Assembly: GCA_900557355.1 (NCBI GenBank)
Contig: USSR01000369.1
Location: forward strand, 1 to 6,989
DNA: 6,989 bases
Origin: an uncultured Bacteroides sp.
GTDB taxonomy: Bacteria > Bacteroidota > Bacteroidia > Bacteroidales > Bacteroidaceae
Reading direction: 5' to 3'
The position numbers and the translations under genes were made by a program. The notes under the pieces were generated by a model, which was not told the origin of the DNA, did no database searches, and saw only the letters and a program-made list of their open reading frames with translations. Below, piece by piece: positions 1-6,888 of this stretch (position 1 is its first letter; each line of letters starts with the position of its first letter).

Positions 1-2
1 TG

Positions 3-76
<74 letters not shown>

Positions 77-92
77 ATCCTTAATTGCGGTG

Positions 93-123
93 CAAAGGTA
101 CGCTTTTCTGTGAAATTTGCAAA
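93..123 (-). promoter_or_regulatory. Bacteroides-type promoter of tRNA-Arg
   Basis: On the minus strand, TTTG (120-123) is followed after exactly 19 bases by TACCTTTG (93-100). This is an exact match to the Bacteroides -33 TTTG / -7 TAnnTTTG consensus. Transcription would start near position 89, giving a leader of about 13 bases before the mature tRNA 5' end at 76. The promoter lies in the 100-base gap between the transporter stop and the tRNA. I see no GC-rich hairpin with a T-run in that gap, so the upstream operon may also read through into the tRNA. Confidence 0.85.
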
Positions 124-176
124 GATTTTACGCAGAAAATATTTTGTAAATAGATGCTTTTATATCCGATTAGATG

Positions 177-1634
177 TTATAATCCTAATGGTAAACCAGT
201 TACATACCATAAAATAAATAACAAAGTCCAGGCTAATAATATATAGAGAGAATATCTCCAGGTATATTTCAGTAATGAACCATAGGTCGCTTGCTTATCA
301 TATTGCTGCATGTAAGTAAGGATAAGAGGCATGTAGAACATGAAAGGAGTGATAGCATTGGTGGCACTGTCTCCAATACGAAAAGCGCATTGTACCATAT
401 CCGGAGAAATCCCCATATTGGCAAAGAACGGAACAAAGATGAAAGACATGAAAGTCCACTTGGCAGTGGCAGAGACCATAATAAGGTTCACAAGTGCTGT
501 AAAGAGAATAAATAGAATGAGTATCCATAAACTCCCAAGATGAATGGACGAAAGCATATCCGCTCCCATAATGGCTATACATTTATCCAAATGAGAATAC
601 TCGAAACACGCAAACATCTGAGCTGCAAAGAAAGCGATGACAAAGTAAACACCTAACAATTTCATAGGTTGAGTAAGTCCTTCAATCACATCCCCATCTG
701 TACGGTAACGACCGGAAGCAAAGCCATAAACCATCCCCATAAGCCCGATACCAAAAGAAAGCAAAAACAGAATGCCTTCTATAAAAGGAGATCGGATCAG
801 ACCACCATTCACACTACGTAAAATACCCCATGAAGAGAAAGTAGCCCAAAGAATCACGGTTGTATAAATCACCCCGATAAATATTGCACCTATTACAGCA
901 CGGCGTTCTTTGCGGGATAATTGCTTATAGCCATTGAAACGAATATGACCGGCATACTCGCCCAAAGCCGGAAGAAGATTACGGCGAGTTACCTGATAAA
1001 TGATAAAAGCCAGCAAGAAAGTAGATGCAAACAAGAAATAGTAATTGCATAAAGGCCCTGTATTTCCAAGTGATACATTTGCCATATCCGCGGCTTCCTG
1101 GGTACTGGCAGCAAGCATAGGATCCAAAGTACTCAACATCAGGTTAGCGCTATATCCACACGAAACAGAAACGTATGCCGTAATAATACCTGCAACCGGA
1201 TGCAGTCCGACCGAATGAAACAAAGTTGCTGCAATCGGTAAAAGAATTATGTATCCGGCATCCCCTACTACATTGGAAAGCAATCCCAAGAAAATAACCA
1301 GTATCACCATGCGCCACGGATTATGTTTATGACGTGCCCCACTACGAATACAAGCATCTATAAAACCTGAATGCTGTGCCACCCCGATACCAAACATAGC
1401 CACAATTACTAAGCCTAACGGAGCAAACCCCGTAAAATTAGTAACCACATGCCGCAACAGCCAACGAACACCTTCCGGACTAAGCAGACTTTGCACCCGG
1501 ATCTCCTCCCCTGTTTGCGGTTGAAACACGCTCAGACCGTAAATGTCAAATATCCATGATAGGACAATGACAGCCAGCGTCAACAAGAGAAACATTGTTG
1601 CCGGATGCGGTAGACGCCATTTATTATTCATCAT
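177..1634 (-). CDS. AbgT-family transporter (p-aminobenzoyl-glutamate/antimetabolite type)
   Basis: This is a 485-residue inner-membrane protein, close to the roughly 500 residues usual for AbgT transporters. It has about a dozen hydrophobic segments from residue 13 to 480. Family-like signatures are NVVGDAGYIILLPI (121-134), GYSANLMLSTLDPMLA (160-175), the re-entrant SATAKW (388-393, matching the SxSAKW motif of MtrF and YdaH) and GDSATNAITPFMFYMPL (421-437). Characterised members include E. coli AbgT, which imports p-aminobenzoyl-glutamate, and MtrF/YdaH, which export sulfonamide antimetabolites, so direction and substrate cannot be read from sequence. Two ATGs stand in tandem (1634 and 1631). 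The first overlaps the end of the response-regulator gene by 11 bases and the second by 8, so translational coupling is likely. It is the last gene of the kinase-regulator operon. I give no symbol because the substrate is uncertain. Confidence 0.9.
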   Translation of the reverse strand: MMNNKWRLPHPATMFLLLTLAVIVLSWIFDIYGLSVFQPQTGEEIRVQSLLSPEGVRWLLRHVVTNFTGFAPLGLVIVAMFGIGVAQHSGFIDACIRSGARHKHNPWRMVILVIFLGLLSNVVGDAGYIILLPIAATLFHSVGLHPVAGIITAYVSVSCGYSANLMLSTLDPMLAASTQEAADMANVSLGNTGPLCNYYFLFASTFLLAFIIYQVTRRNLLPALGEYAGHIRFNGYKQLSRKERRAVIGAIFIGVIYTTVILWATFSSWGILRSVNGGLIRSPFIEGILFLLSFGIGLMGMVYGFASGRYRTDGDVIEGLTQPMKLLGVYFVIAFFAAQMFACFEYSHLDKCIAIMGADMLSSIHLGSLWILILFILFTALVNLIMVSATAKWTFMSFIFVPFFANMGISPDMVQCAFRIGDSATNAITPFMFYMPLILTYMQQYDKQATYGSLLKYTWRYSLYILLAWTLLFILWYVTGLPLGL

Positions 1635-2352
1635 CTGCTTCCAGATTATCTATATCAAGAATACGGAGTTCCAAAGCACGCACTACCAGACGGGTTGCAT
1701 TCACTCCTACCCGCTCTCCTTGTGAAAACAGACGGTTTACTAAATCATTCTGACGCTTTTCCAAAGATTTAACCCCAAAAGGCATACCTTTCAGGTTAGC
1801 AATCATATCTTTGGTATATCCCAGTGCCAAATGGCGTAGGAAACGTTCGTCATACTCATCGATATCATAACTGATAACTGCTTCCTGGCGTTTGGCATCA
1901 TTCGCAACAGATTGCTTGAAACGGTCTACAATCTTTTCCAAAATAGGATAATTGAAAACCAGCTTCTTTCCATCCATCACTGCCTGTACGTCCGTTTTCG
2001 TAAGCAGCTCACCTGTTTTCAAAATTATACCGTCAGCACCCGCATTCAGAACATCCACCCAAAGCTTTTCATTCAGAATTTCTCCGGTAAATATGAGTAC
2101 GTGTACTCCCGGATAACGTTTAAAAATATTCCGGCAGATATCCACACCAATAGTAGTAGAACCACCCAAGCCTAAATCCAGCAATACCAAGTCAGGAACT
2201 CCGGCCTCTATCAATGTCCAGAATTCACTTTCGGTCATAGCCGTACCGATAACTTCTGCGTTGGGTATTTCATGGCGGAAGATTTCTTCCGTTCCTTTCA
2301 GTTCAAGCTTAACATCTTCTACAATAATTACTTTGAATTTCTTGTCTTCCAT
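1624..2352 (-). CDS. Two-component response regulator, REC plus LuxR-like HTH
   Basis: This is a 242-residue cytoplasmic DNA-binding regulator. The N-terminal receiver domain (about 7-130) has the acidic pair E12/D13, the phosphoacceptor D59 in VLLDLGLGG, T89 in IFTG and K112 in ILKTG, so all active-site positions are present. A linker (about 131-163) leads to a C-terminal helix-turn-helix (about 165-232). Its LALGYTKDMIANLKG...VKSLEKRQNDLVNRL pattern resembles the GerE/LuxR fold but has about two extra residues before the recognition helix. The ATG at 2352 lies 11 bases after the kinase stop, with AAAGAA just upstream, and the 3' end overlaps the transporter start. It is the evident partner of the upstream kinase. 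Target genes are unknown; autoregulation through the inverted repeat at 6806-6827 is only a guess. Bacteroides genomes carry similar regulators with a C-terminal DUF, so the HTH subclass may be annotated differently elsewhere. Confidence 0.92.
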   Translation of the reverse strand: MEDKKFKVIIVEDVKLELKGTEEIFRHEIPNAEVIGTAMTESEFWTLIEAGVPDLVLLDLGLGGSTTIGVDICRNIFKRYPGVHVLIFTGEILNEKLWVDVLNAGADGIILKTGELLTKTDVQAVMDGKKLVFNYPILEKIVDRFKQSVANDAKRQEAVISYDIDEYDERFLRHLALGYTKDMIANLKGMPFGVKSLEKRQNDLVNRLFSQGERVGVNATRLVVRALELRILDIDNLEADDE

Positions 2353-2363
2353 ATTCTTTAATT

Positions 2364-5300
2364 TTATTTTCTTCTCGGTATCGTGAAATAAACTGTAAAT
2401 CCACCATTCTCAGCCGGTTCAGCATTGATGCGACAGCCACGTTTTCCGGCAAACTCGTCATGGTCGCGAATAATCTGCTTGCAGACGAGATACTCCGTAC
2501 CTCGCAACTCTCCTTTTTCTCCTGTTGCCGTCATACGTTCCAGATTTGGATAGAAAAGTTGATTTAATTCCTCACGAGTTTTCGTCCTTCGCGTGTCAGT
2601 GAAAAGGAAACGAATATATTCTCCGTCTACTGCTGCTACCAAATGTATTTCTCCATCCAGAGGAACAGACAAGGCTTCGTCTATCAGATTCTCCAATAAA
2701 AAGCGGAGTTGGATAAAATCTCCGACCACTCTCTCATCAATAGCTCTTGTAGAGAAAGATACAGCAAACTCTTTTCCCTTATTCGCTTTACGGAAATATT
2801 TTTCTGCCAGAGCAAACAACTCCGCTACGGAAATTATCCCGCGACGGAACGCAACTTCTTCCAACTGTCGTGATGCGCACGAACTCAATATGGTAAATAT
2901 GCCTTTATAATATTCTATCAATTCACTGATAGCTGAAACTGTCTCTTTTTCTTCCGTTTCTGAGAGAATACCTGAACGGAGTTTACCAATGCGTTGCTTG
3001 ATCTTGTTTGGGTAATAAATCGTCTCGTGCTTGATGGTGGAAAGACAATTATCAAGCACCATATTCTGCACATGCAACATACCGTCCTCCCATGATGCCC
3101 GGTGTGCTTCTTCATGCGCTGCTTCGATGTCGCGGTATTTTGTTGCCAGTTTCACAACAGCATTGAAGACCACAATCGCTATATACCGCGCAATCAATTC
3201 CAACAATAAATGAGCCGTCTCCTGATCGACACTCTCCTGCCGTTCAAGATATAACACACCCACACAGCGCGAATCACCCGCAGCATCCACCACCAAAGGC
3301 AAGGCTTCAAATCCCGGTGCAGACAGTTGGGTGTGCTGTTCAAAACAACGCTGAACTACTTCCTTCCAAAGTTCATCTTCTGCTGTAGATGATCCATTAT
3401 CTCCCGCAGAGGACAACTCATTTTCTATAGAATTTGATGCATATTCCAGTTGATGCGTCGTTTCATTATAAACGGCGATTCCCAACCGATCAATATTTAG
3501 CAACTCATTTACGGCATCGAAACCTTCGTCAACGATACGCTGAGGAATGGCTTTCAGGGTATCTTCTTCCCGTTGCAATGCCTCTTCTGTTTCGGGAACT
3601 TGTATCAAGGAGGCAGCAAATATCTGTTTATTGATTTCCAAAACCTGTTCCAGGTTCCAACGGTTTACAAGACGTTTACGAATATACAGGATGTAATATC
3701 CTAAGAGCAACATAGCTATAAGTCCGATAAACAGGATTACACCCACCATCTTATTATTGGTGGAACGTTCCAGTTGACGACAATATTCCTCCAAAGACTG
3801 ATCTTCACCCAGCAATTTGTACAAAGTTGTATAGGCGGCATTATTATAACTGTATGCATCCCATTGTTTCAACGCAAGAAAAGCGACAGCCGCCTCATTC
3901 CGGATATCCAGAATGACATGAAAGTCCGAATTGAAAAGATCATTCCACCAGGATAATTCACCTGGCTCCCCTTCCCCTCTCAACGACATATAGCGCTGCG
4001 GCTCCTGGGCATACCTTTTATAATGCGCATTCAGGCAAGACATGGCAGAATCTACATATTCCAAAGCCTGTTCAAAATTTCCTTCCACATTACTATAATA
4101 GGCATCATTGGCATAGTCGGACGCCTCATTCAGCAGAGCCTCAAACTCATTTTCCGCAGCTAATGACAAAGAATCCTGAGCCGTTTGCGCGTAGATTTCA
4201 TCCGGTTGCATCACCGCTTCCTCCACTGCTTTATTGCACGAACTCATGCCTATAGAAAAGAATATGCACAGAAATATCATCAAAGTTTTACGCACTCCTG
4301 TAGGTAAACGGAAATAGAAACGGCTGCCCTTCCCTAAAGTACTTTCTACATTGAACAAACAGACTCTGAATACTTCATTCGTCTTCCGGTATTTCTCAAT
4401 GATACCTTTACAATTCATCAGACCAAAGCCGCTTCCTTTGTTTTTCAGCAGTTCTTCCCGGTCGGCAGCATCCTGTATGCCTATTTCCTGCGAATTATAC
4501 AATTTCTCACCGACAATACGCGACACATCTTCTTCTGAAAGGCCATAACCGGTATCTTCTACTGAAATTTCCACATATTCTTCTGTCGGATTTGCATAGA
4601 CTTTTACCTTGCCTCCCTTTGGAGTATATTTACGGGCATTTTCTGCAAGCGTGTTTATCATAAACAGTGTCAACGCCTTGTCAGCTTTTACACAGATATC
4701 CGTTGGCGTCACTTCCAGTTGTTGCTGTTTCATTTCGAAAGCACGGCCTCCTTTCCGTATCAGATCGAAAAGCTCGTTCAACCCGAATGTTTCTATATTC
4801 AAGCTCAGACTACCCTGTTTCATTTTAATCCATAAAGCAAGGATATCATTGTATTCATTGATGGTTGTCACCAATTCGTCCATATATTGATACTTCTCAG
4901 CTTTGATGTGTTCGTCATGGATAAAACCCTTTTCCGTCAGTTTATGTACTTCATTAATAATACGGTCTAAGTACGGATGAATACCGTTCACAATGGCCAT
5001 ACACGCTTTCTTTATAAGATTCTGACGTTTATTTCCGGCTATATGCTGTTCGTACACATACCGTTCTTTCTCCAACCGGCGACGTTCGTCACCCAGCGAG
5101 ATGGAAGTCATACCGTTGTCAAGTGCCCATGTAATATAAGGAGCAATCACATGTAGTATTGCCTTCTCATCCTTTGTAAGACGTTTGGGTAATACCAACT
5201 GTCCATCTTCTATCCGGATGTCTTTTACACTGAAAAGTTCCTCTATATCTGTCTGCACAGCAGAAAGAATGGCATCTACAATTTCTTCTTCCGTCTGTGC

Positions 5301-6764
5301 GTCCGTGGGAATAGAAGCAGTTATTTTCTGACAAATGTCCAACATCTGCCTCAAACGGTGCAAATGGACATGATTACGTTCTTTAGACCGCTTATTGAAT
5401 ACCCAAAAGAATAAAACCACCAGTATAAAACCGACAATCACGAAGAAGAGCAAAATATTGAGTTGCCGGGCTTCACTTTCCAAAGCCTGATAACGGCTTT
5501 CCAACTCCTTATCCTGACGGGTATCTTCCAGAATATCCAGATAAATATTGCGATTATAATCGGAGTGTTGCTTCATTTCCAGTCCGGCATACGTAACACT
5601 CAGTTGTTCGCGAATACGTGAAATCCATTCTGGCACAGTACGCAACTTACGCTCTATCCATGCTTTCTCTGAAGAAATGGTATCCCGCATATCATAGGTT
5701 TTCAACCAGTCCAAGCTATCGTGGCAATCATAAAAACGGCGATGATGGCTGTTCACACACTCCAAGGCAAGCGTCAGAGTGTCCAATGCTTCGGCGTAGT
5801 TATCATGCGCATTCAGATATTTGCCAATAGAAACATAGGCACCGGCAATCTGATACACATCATTATATTGCTTGAATTTCTTCAAAGCCAATTGTCCTAA
5901 ACGCATGGGCAACAAGGAATCCACAGGAACATCAAACTGTTTCAACGCATGAGAACGCCTGACCTGGAAAAAGTCATAATTATCGGGAGATGCCATCAGG
6001 TTAGCAAGCCCTTGCACTCCATTACCTTCAAAATACAAGTATCCTCCGCGGGATGCCATTTTCCAAGTTGTATACAGTTCGTCGAATTCACGCAAACGAC
6101 GTTCATCCGCCGTTTCGCCATCACAAAGTGCTGCCGATCCTTTTATATAATGATAATACAATAACTGGTTCGTATCTGCCGCAAGTTCTTCCTGCGGATA
6201 GATTTCATTGATGGAAGCTACCGCTTCCGGACGTTGTTGCAGATAGTAATAATAAACTGCAGAAACAATATAAAATTCGGAGCGTGCATAGTTCAGTCTC
6301 AACCGTTCGTGTTTATCTACGAAAAGCTTGTTATCTTCACCTATTCGTTTCATGCGGCGGAGGGCACTGTTCCGATAGTCATAAAATTCTTTGTTCATGG
6401 CTGTCCGCTGATAGATTTTCATCAATCCGATATCGGCAACCAGCAGCTCCAGTTCATTTTTCGTGAGGCTGTACACATCCTTATGAAACTTCTCCGCTTT
6501 CTCAAAATCCATGCGCATAAAAGCACAAAAACCCAGATTATTGGATGCTTCCGCTTTTCCCTGACTATACATATTTACTTTTTCATAAGCTTGTGTGGCA
6601 GCATGACAAGAAGAGTCCAGGTCTTTATAACGATAAGAATAAGCCACTTGGTTGAGCGAATCGATAAGATGTACTTCCTTGGTGGGGGCAGTACCCACAC
6701 AAGAAATCATTACCATGTAAAAACACAGTAAGCCCACCAATCGTATATGAGGAAACCGTTTCAC
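2364..6764 (-). CDS. Tandem (double) TPR sensor histidine kinase
   Basis: This 1466-residue protein consists of two sensor kinases in one frame. Module 1 (1-823) has a lipoprotein-like signal ending MISC22, TPR-like periplasmic repeats (clear ones at 47-140 and 304-338), a TM helix (437-456), a short GAF-like remnant (about 490-550), a degenerate H-box region (574-600) and an ATPase domain. That domain has N-box N709, G1 DTGYG (737-741), G2 GSGFGL (777-782) and GKGSRFYF (811-818). Module 2 (824-1466) has a second signal ending SSC843, TPR-like helices (about 874-1000), a TM helix (1006-1028), a GAF-like domain (about 1059-1205), an H-box KHETIYYP with H1246, and a degenerate ATPase domain (N-box Asn replaced by E1363; DTRRT and GTEYL in place of the G boxes). 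The start is GTG at 6764: TAA lies immediately upstream in frame, and the next ATG (residue 17) would destroy the signal. I recall Pfam names DUF5112/DUF5113 for Bacteroides proteins like this, but I have not verified them. Confidence 0.93.
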   Translation of the reverse strand: MKRFPHIRLVGLLCFYMVMISCVGTAPTKEVHLIDSLNQVAYSYRYKDLDSSCHAATQAYEKVNMYSQGKAEASNNLGFCAFMRMDFEKAEKFHKDVYSLTKNELELLVADIGLMKIYQRTAMNKEFYDYRNSALRRMKRIGEDNKLFVDKHERLRLNYARSEFYIVSAVYYYYLQQRPEAVASINEIYPQEELAADTNQLLYYHYIKGSAALCDGETADERRLREFDELYTTWKMASRGGYLYFEGNGVQGLANLMASPDNYDFFQVRRSHALKQFDVPVDSLLPMRLGQLALKKFKQYNDVYQIAGAYVSIGKYLNAHDNYAEALDTLTLALECVNSHHRRFYDCHDSLDWLKTYDMRDTISSEKAWIERKLRTVPEWISRIREQLSVTYAGLEMKQHSDYNRNIYLDILEDTRQDKELESRYQALESEARQLNILLFFVIVGFILVVLFFWVFNKRSKERNHVHLHRLRQMLDICQKITASIPTDAQTEEEIVDAILSAVQTDIEELFSVKDIRIEDGQLVLPKRLTKDEKAILHVIAPYITWALDNGMTSISLGDERRRLEKERYVYEQHIAGNKRQNLIKKACMAIVNGIHPYLDRIINEVHKLTEKGFIHDEHIKAEKYQYMDELVTTINEYNDILALWIKMKQGSLSLNIETFGLNELFDLIRKGGRAFEMKQQQLEVTPTDICVKADKALTLFMINTLAENARKYTPKGGKVKVYANPTEEYVEISVEDTGYGLSEEDVSRIVGEKLYNSQEIGIQDAADREELLKNKGSGFGLMNCKGIIEKYRKTNEVFRVCLFNVESTLGKGSRFYFRLPTGVRKTLMIFLCIFFSIGMSSCNKAVEEAVMQPDEIYAQTAQDSLSLAAENEFEALLNEASDYANDAYYSNVEGNFEQALEYVDSAMSCLNAHYKRYAQEPQRYMSLRGEGEPGELSWWNDLFNSDFHVILDIRNEAAVAFLALKQWDAYSYNNAAYTTLYKLLGEDQSLEEYCRQLERSTNNKMVGVILFIGLIAMLLLGYYILYIRKRLVNRWNLEQVLEINKQIFAASLIQVPETEEALQREEDTLKAIPQRIVDEGFDAVNELLNIDRLGIAVYNETTHQLEYASNSIENELSSAGDNGSSTAEDELWKEVVQRCFEQHTQLSAPGFEALPLVVDAAGDSRCVGVLYLERQESVDQETAHLLLELIARYIAIVVFNAVVKLATKYRDIEAAHEEAHRASWEDGMLHVQNMVLDNCLSTIKHETIYYPNKIKQRIGKLRSGILSETEEKETVSAISELIEYYKGIFTILSSCASRQLEEVAFRRGIISVAELFALAEKYFRKANKGKEFAVSFSTRAIDERVVGDFIQLRFLLENLIDEALSVPLDGEIHLVAAVDGEYIRFLFTDTRRTKTREELNQLFYPNLERMTATGEKGELRGTEYLVCKQIIRDHDEFAGKRGCRINAEPAENGGFTVYFTIPRRK
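4236..4295 (-). other. Internal lipoprotein-like signal at the junction of the two kinase modules
   Basis: Residues 824-843 of the kinase read as a fresh signal peptide: a basic start (RK at 825-826), a hydrophobic core TLMIFLCIFFSIG and a Bacteroidetes-style lipobox MSSC ending at C843. It follows directly after FRLPTG, the normal end of module 1's ATPase domain, with no linker. In-frame GTG (4293-4295), TTG (4281-4283) and ATG (4278-4280) codons could each start a separate module 2. AGGAG (4295-4299) lies 11 bases before the TTG and 14 before the ATG, and it overlaps the GTG. As part of the fused protein this stretch would act as a TM helix, returning the chain to the periplasm. Confidence 0.75.
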
Positions 6765-6768
6765 TTAG

Positions 6769-6776
6769 CAAAGCTA
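6769..6776 (-). promoter_or_regulatory. Possible -7 box of the kinase operon
   Basis: On the minus strand, TAGCTTTG matches the Bacteroides TAnnTTTG -7 element exactly and ends four bases before the kinase GTG. No TTTG stands 19-21 bases upstream, only a T-rich run (CTTTTTTCTTT). If used, transcription would begin within a base or two of the start codon and the message would be essentially leaderless. No other full TAnnTTTG match is visible on this strand of the divergent region. The short distance to the start codon and the missing -33 element keep confidence low. Confidence 0.4.
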
Positions 6777-6805
6777 CAAATAAATCCGGGAAAGAAAAAA
6801 GATTT

Positions 6806-6827
6806 TTCTACAATAAGTCTTGTAGAA
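6806..6827. repeat. Perfect inverted repeat, candidate operator
   Basis: TTCTACAA (6806-6813) and its exact reverse complement TTGTAGAA (6820-6827) are separated by six bases. The right arm contains the TTG used as the -33 element of the prs promoter. The centre lies about 51 bases upstream of the predicted kinase transcription start. An AT-rich 8-base dyad between divergent promoters is typical of a dimeric regulator site. It is too AT-rich for a convincing intrinsic terminator. The factor that binds it is unknown; the operon's own response regulator is one candidate. Confidence 0.55.
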
Positions 6828-6851
6828 TGTAGCGGGAAATTCATAACTTTG
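6820..6851 (+). promoter_or_regulatory. Bacteroides-type promoter of prs
   Basis: TTG (6820-6822, in the context CTTG) is followed after 21 bases by TAACTTTG (6844-6851), an exact TAnnTTTG match. The predicted start is near 6855, giving a 5' leader of about 34 bases before the prs ATG. The -33 triplet lies inside the right arm of the inverted repeat at 6806-6827, so a protein bound there could block or otherwise affect this promoter. Confidence 0.75.
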
Positions 6852-6888
6852 CAGCCGTATTAAACAAATAGGTAACATCTATTACAAA

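Noticed and set aside
77..176. Search for an intrinsic terminator after the transporter
   Set aside because: I found only AT-rich short dyads such as AAAATATTTT and no GC-rich stem with a T-run on the minus strand, so no terminator is called.
298..582. Minus-strand 94-codon frame inside the transporter gene
   Set aside because: It is an out-of-frame shadow of the AbgT reading frame, rich in Tyr, His, Cys and Ser, with no independent start signal.
2593..2910. Plus-strand open frame of 105 codons
   Set aside because: It is antisense to the kinase C-terminal domain, has low-complexity basic/serine-rich composition, and shows no family resemblance.
6234..6731. Plus-strand open frame of 165 codons opposite the kinase N-terminus
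   Set aside because: It is antisense to a well-supported signal-peptide and TPR coding region, its translation shows no recognisable domain, and no promoter precedes it.
2364..6764. Possibility that the double kinase is a sequencing artefact joining two genes
   Set aside because: The frame is open without interruption from GTG to TAA, and both halves show coherent domain order up to the junction. A single base error could in principle hide a stop codon, but nothing here suggests one.
6867..6883. Short inverted repeat AATAG/CTATT in the prs leader
   Set aside because: Five AT-rich base pairs around a seven-base loop are too weak to support a regulatory hairpin.
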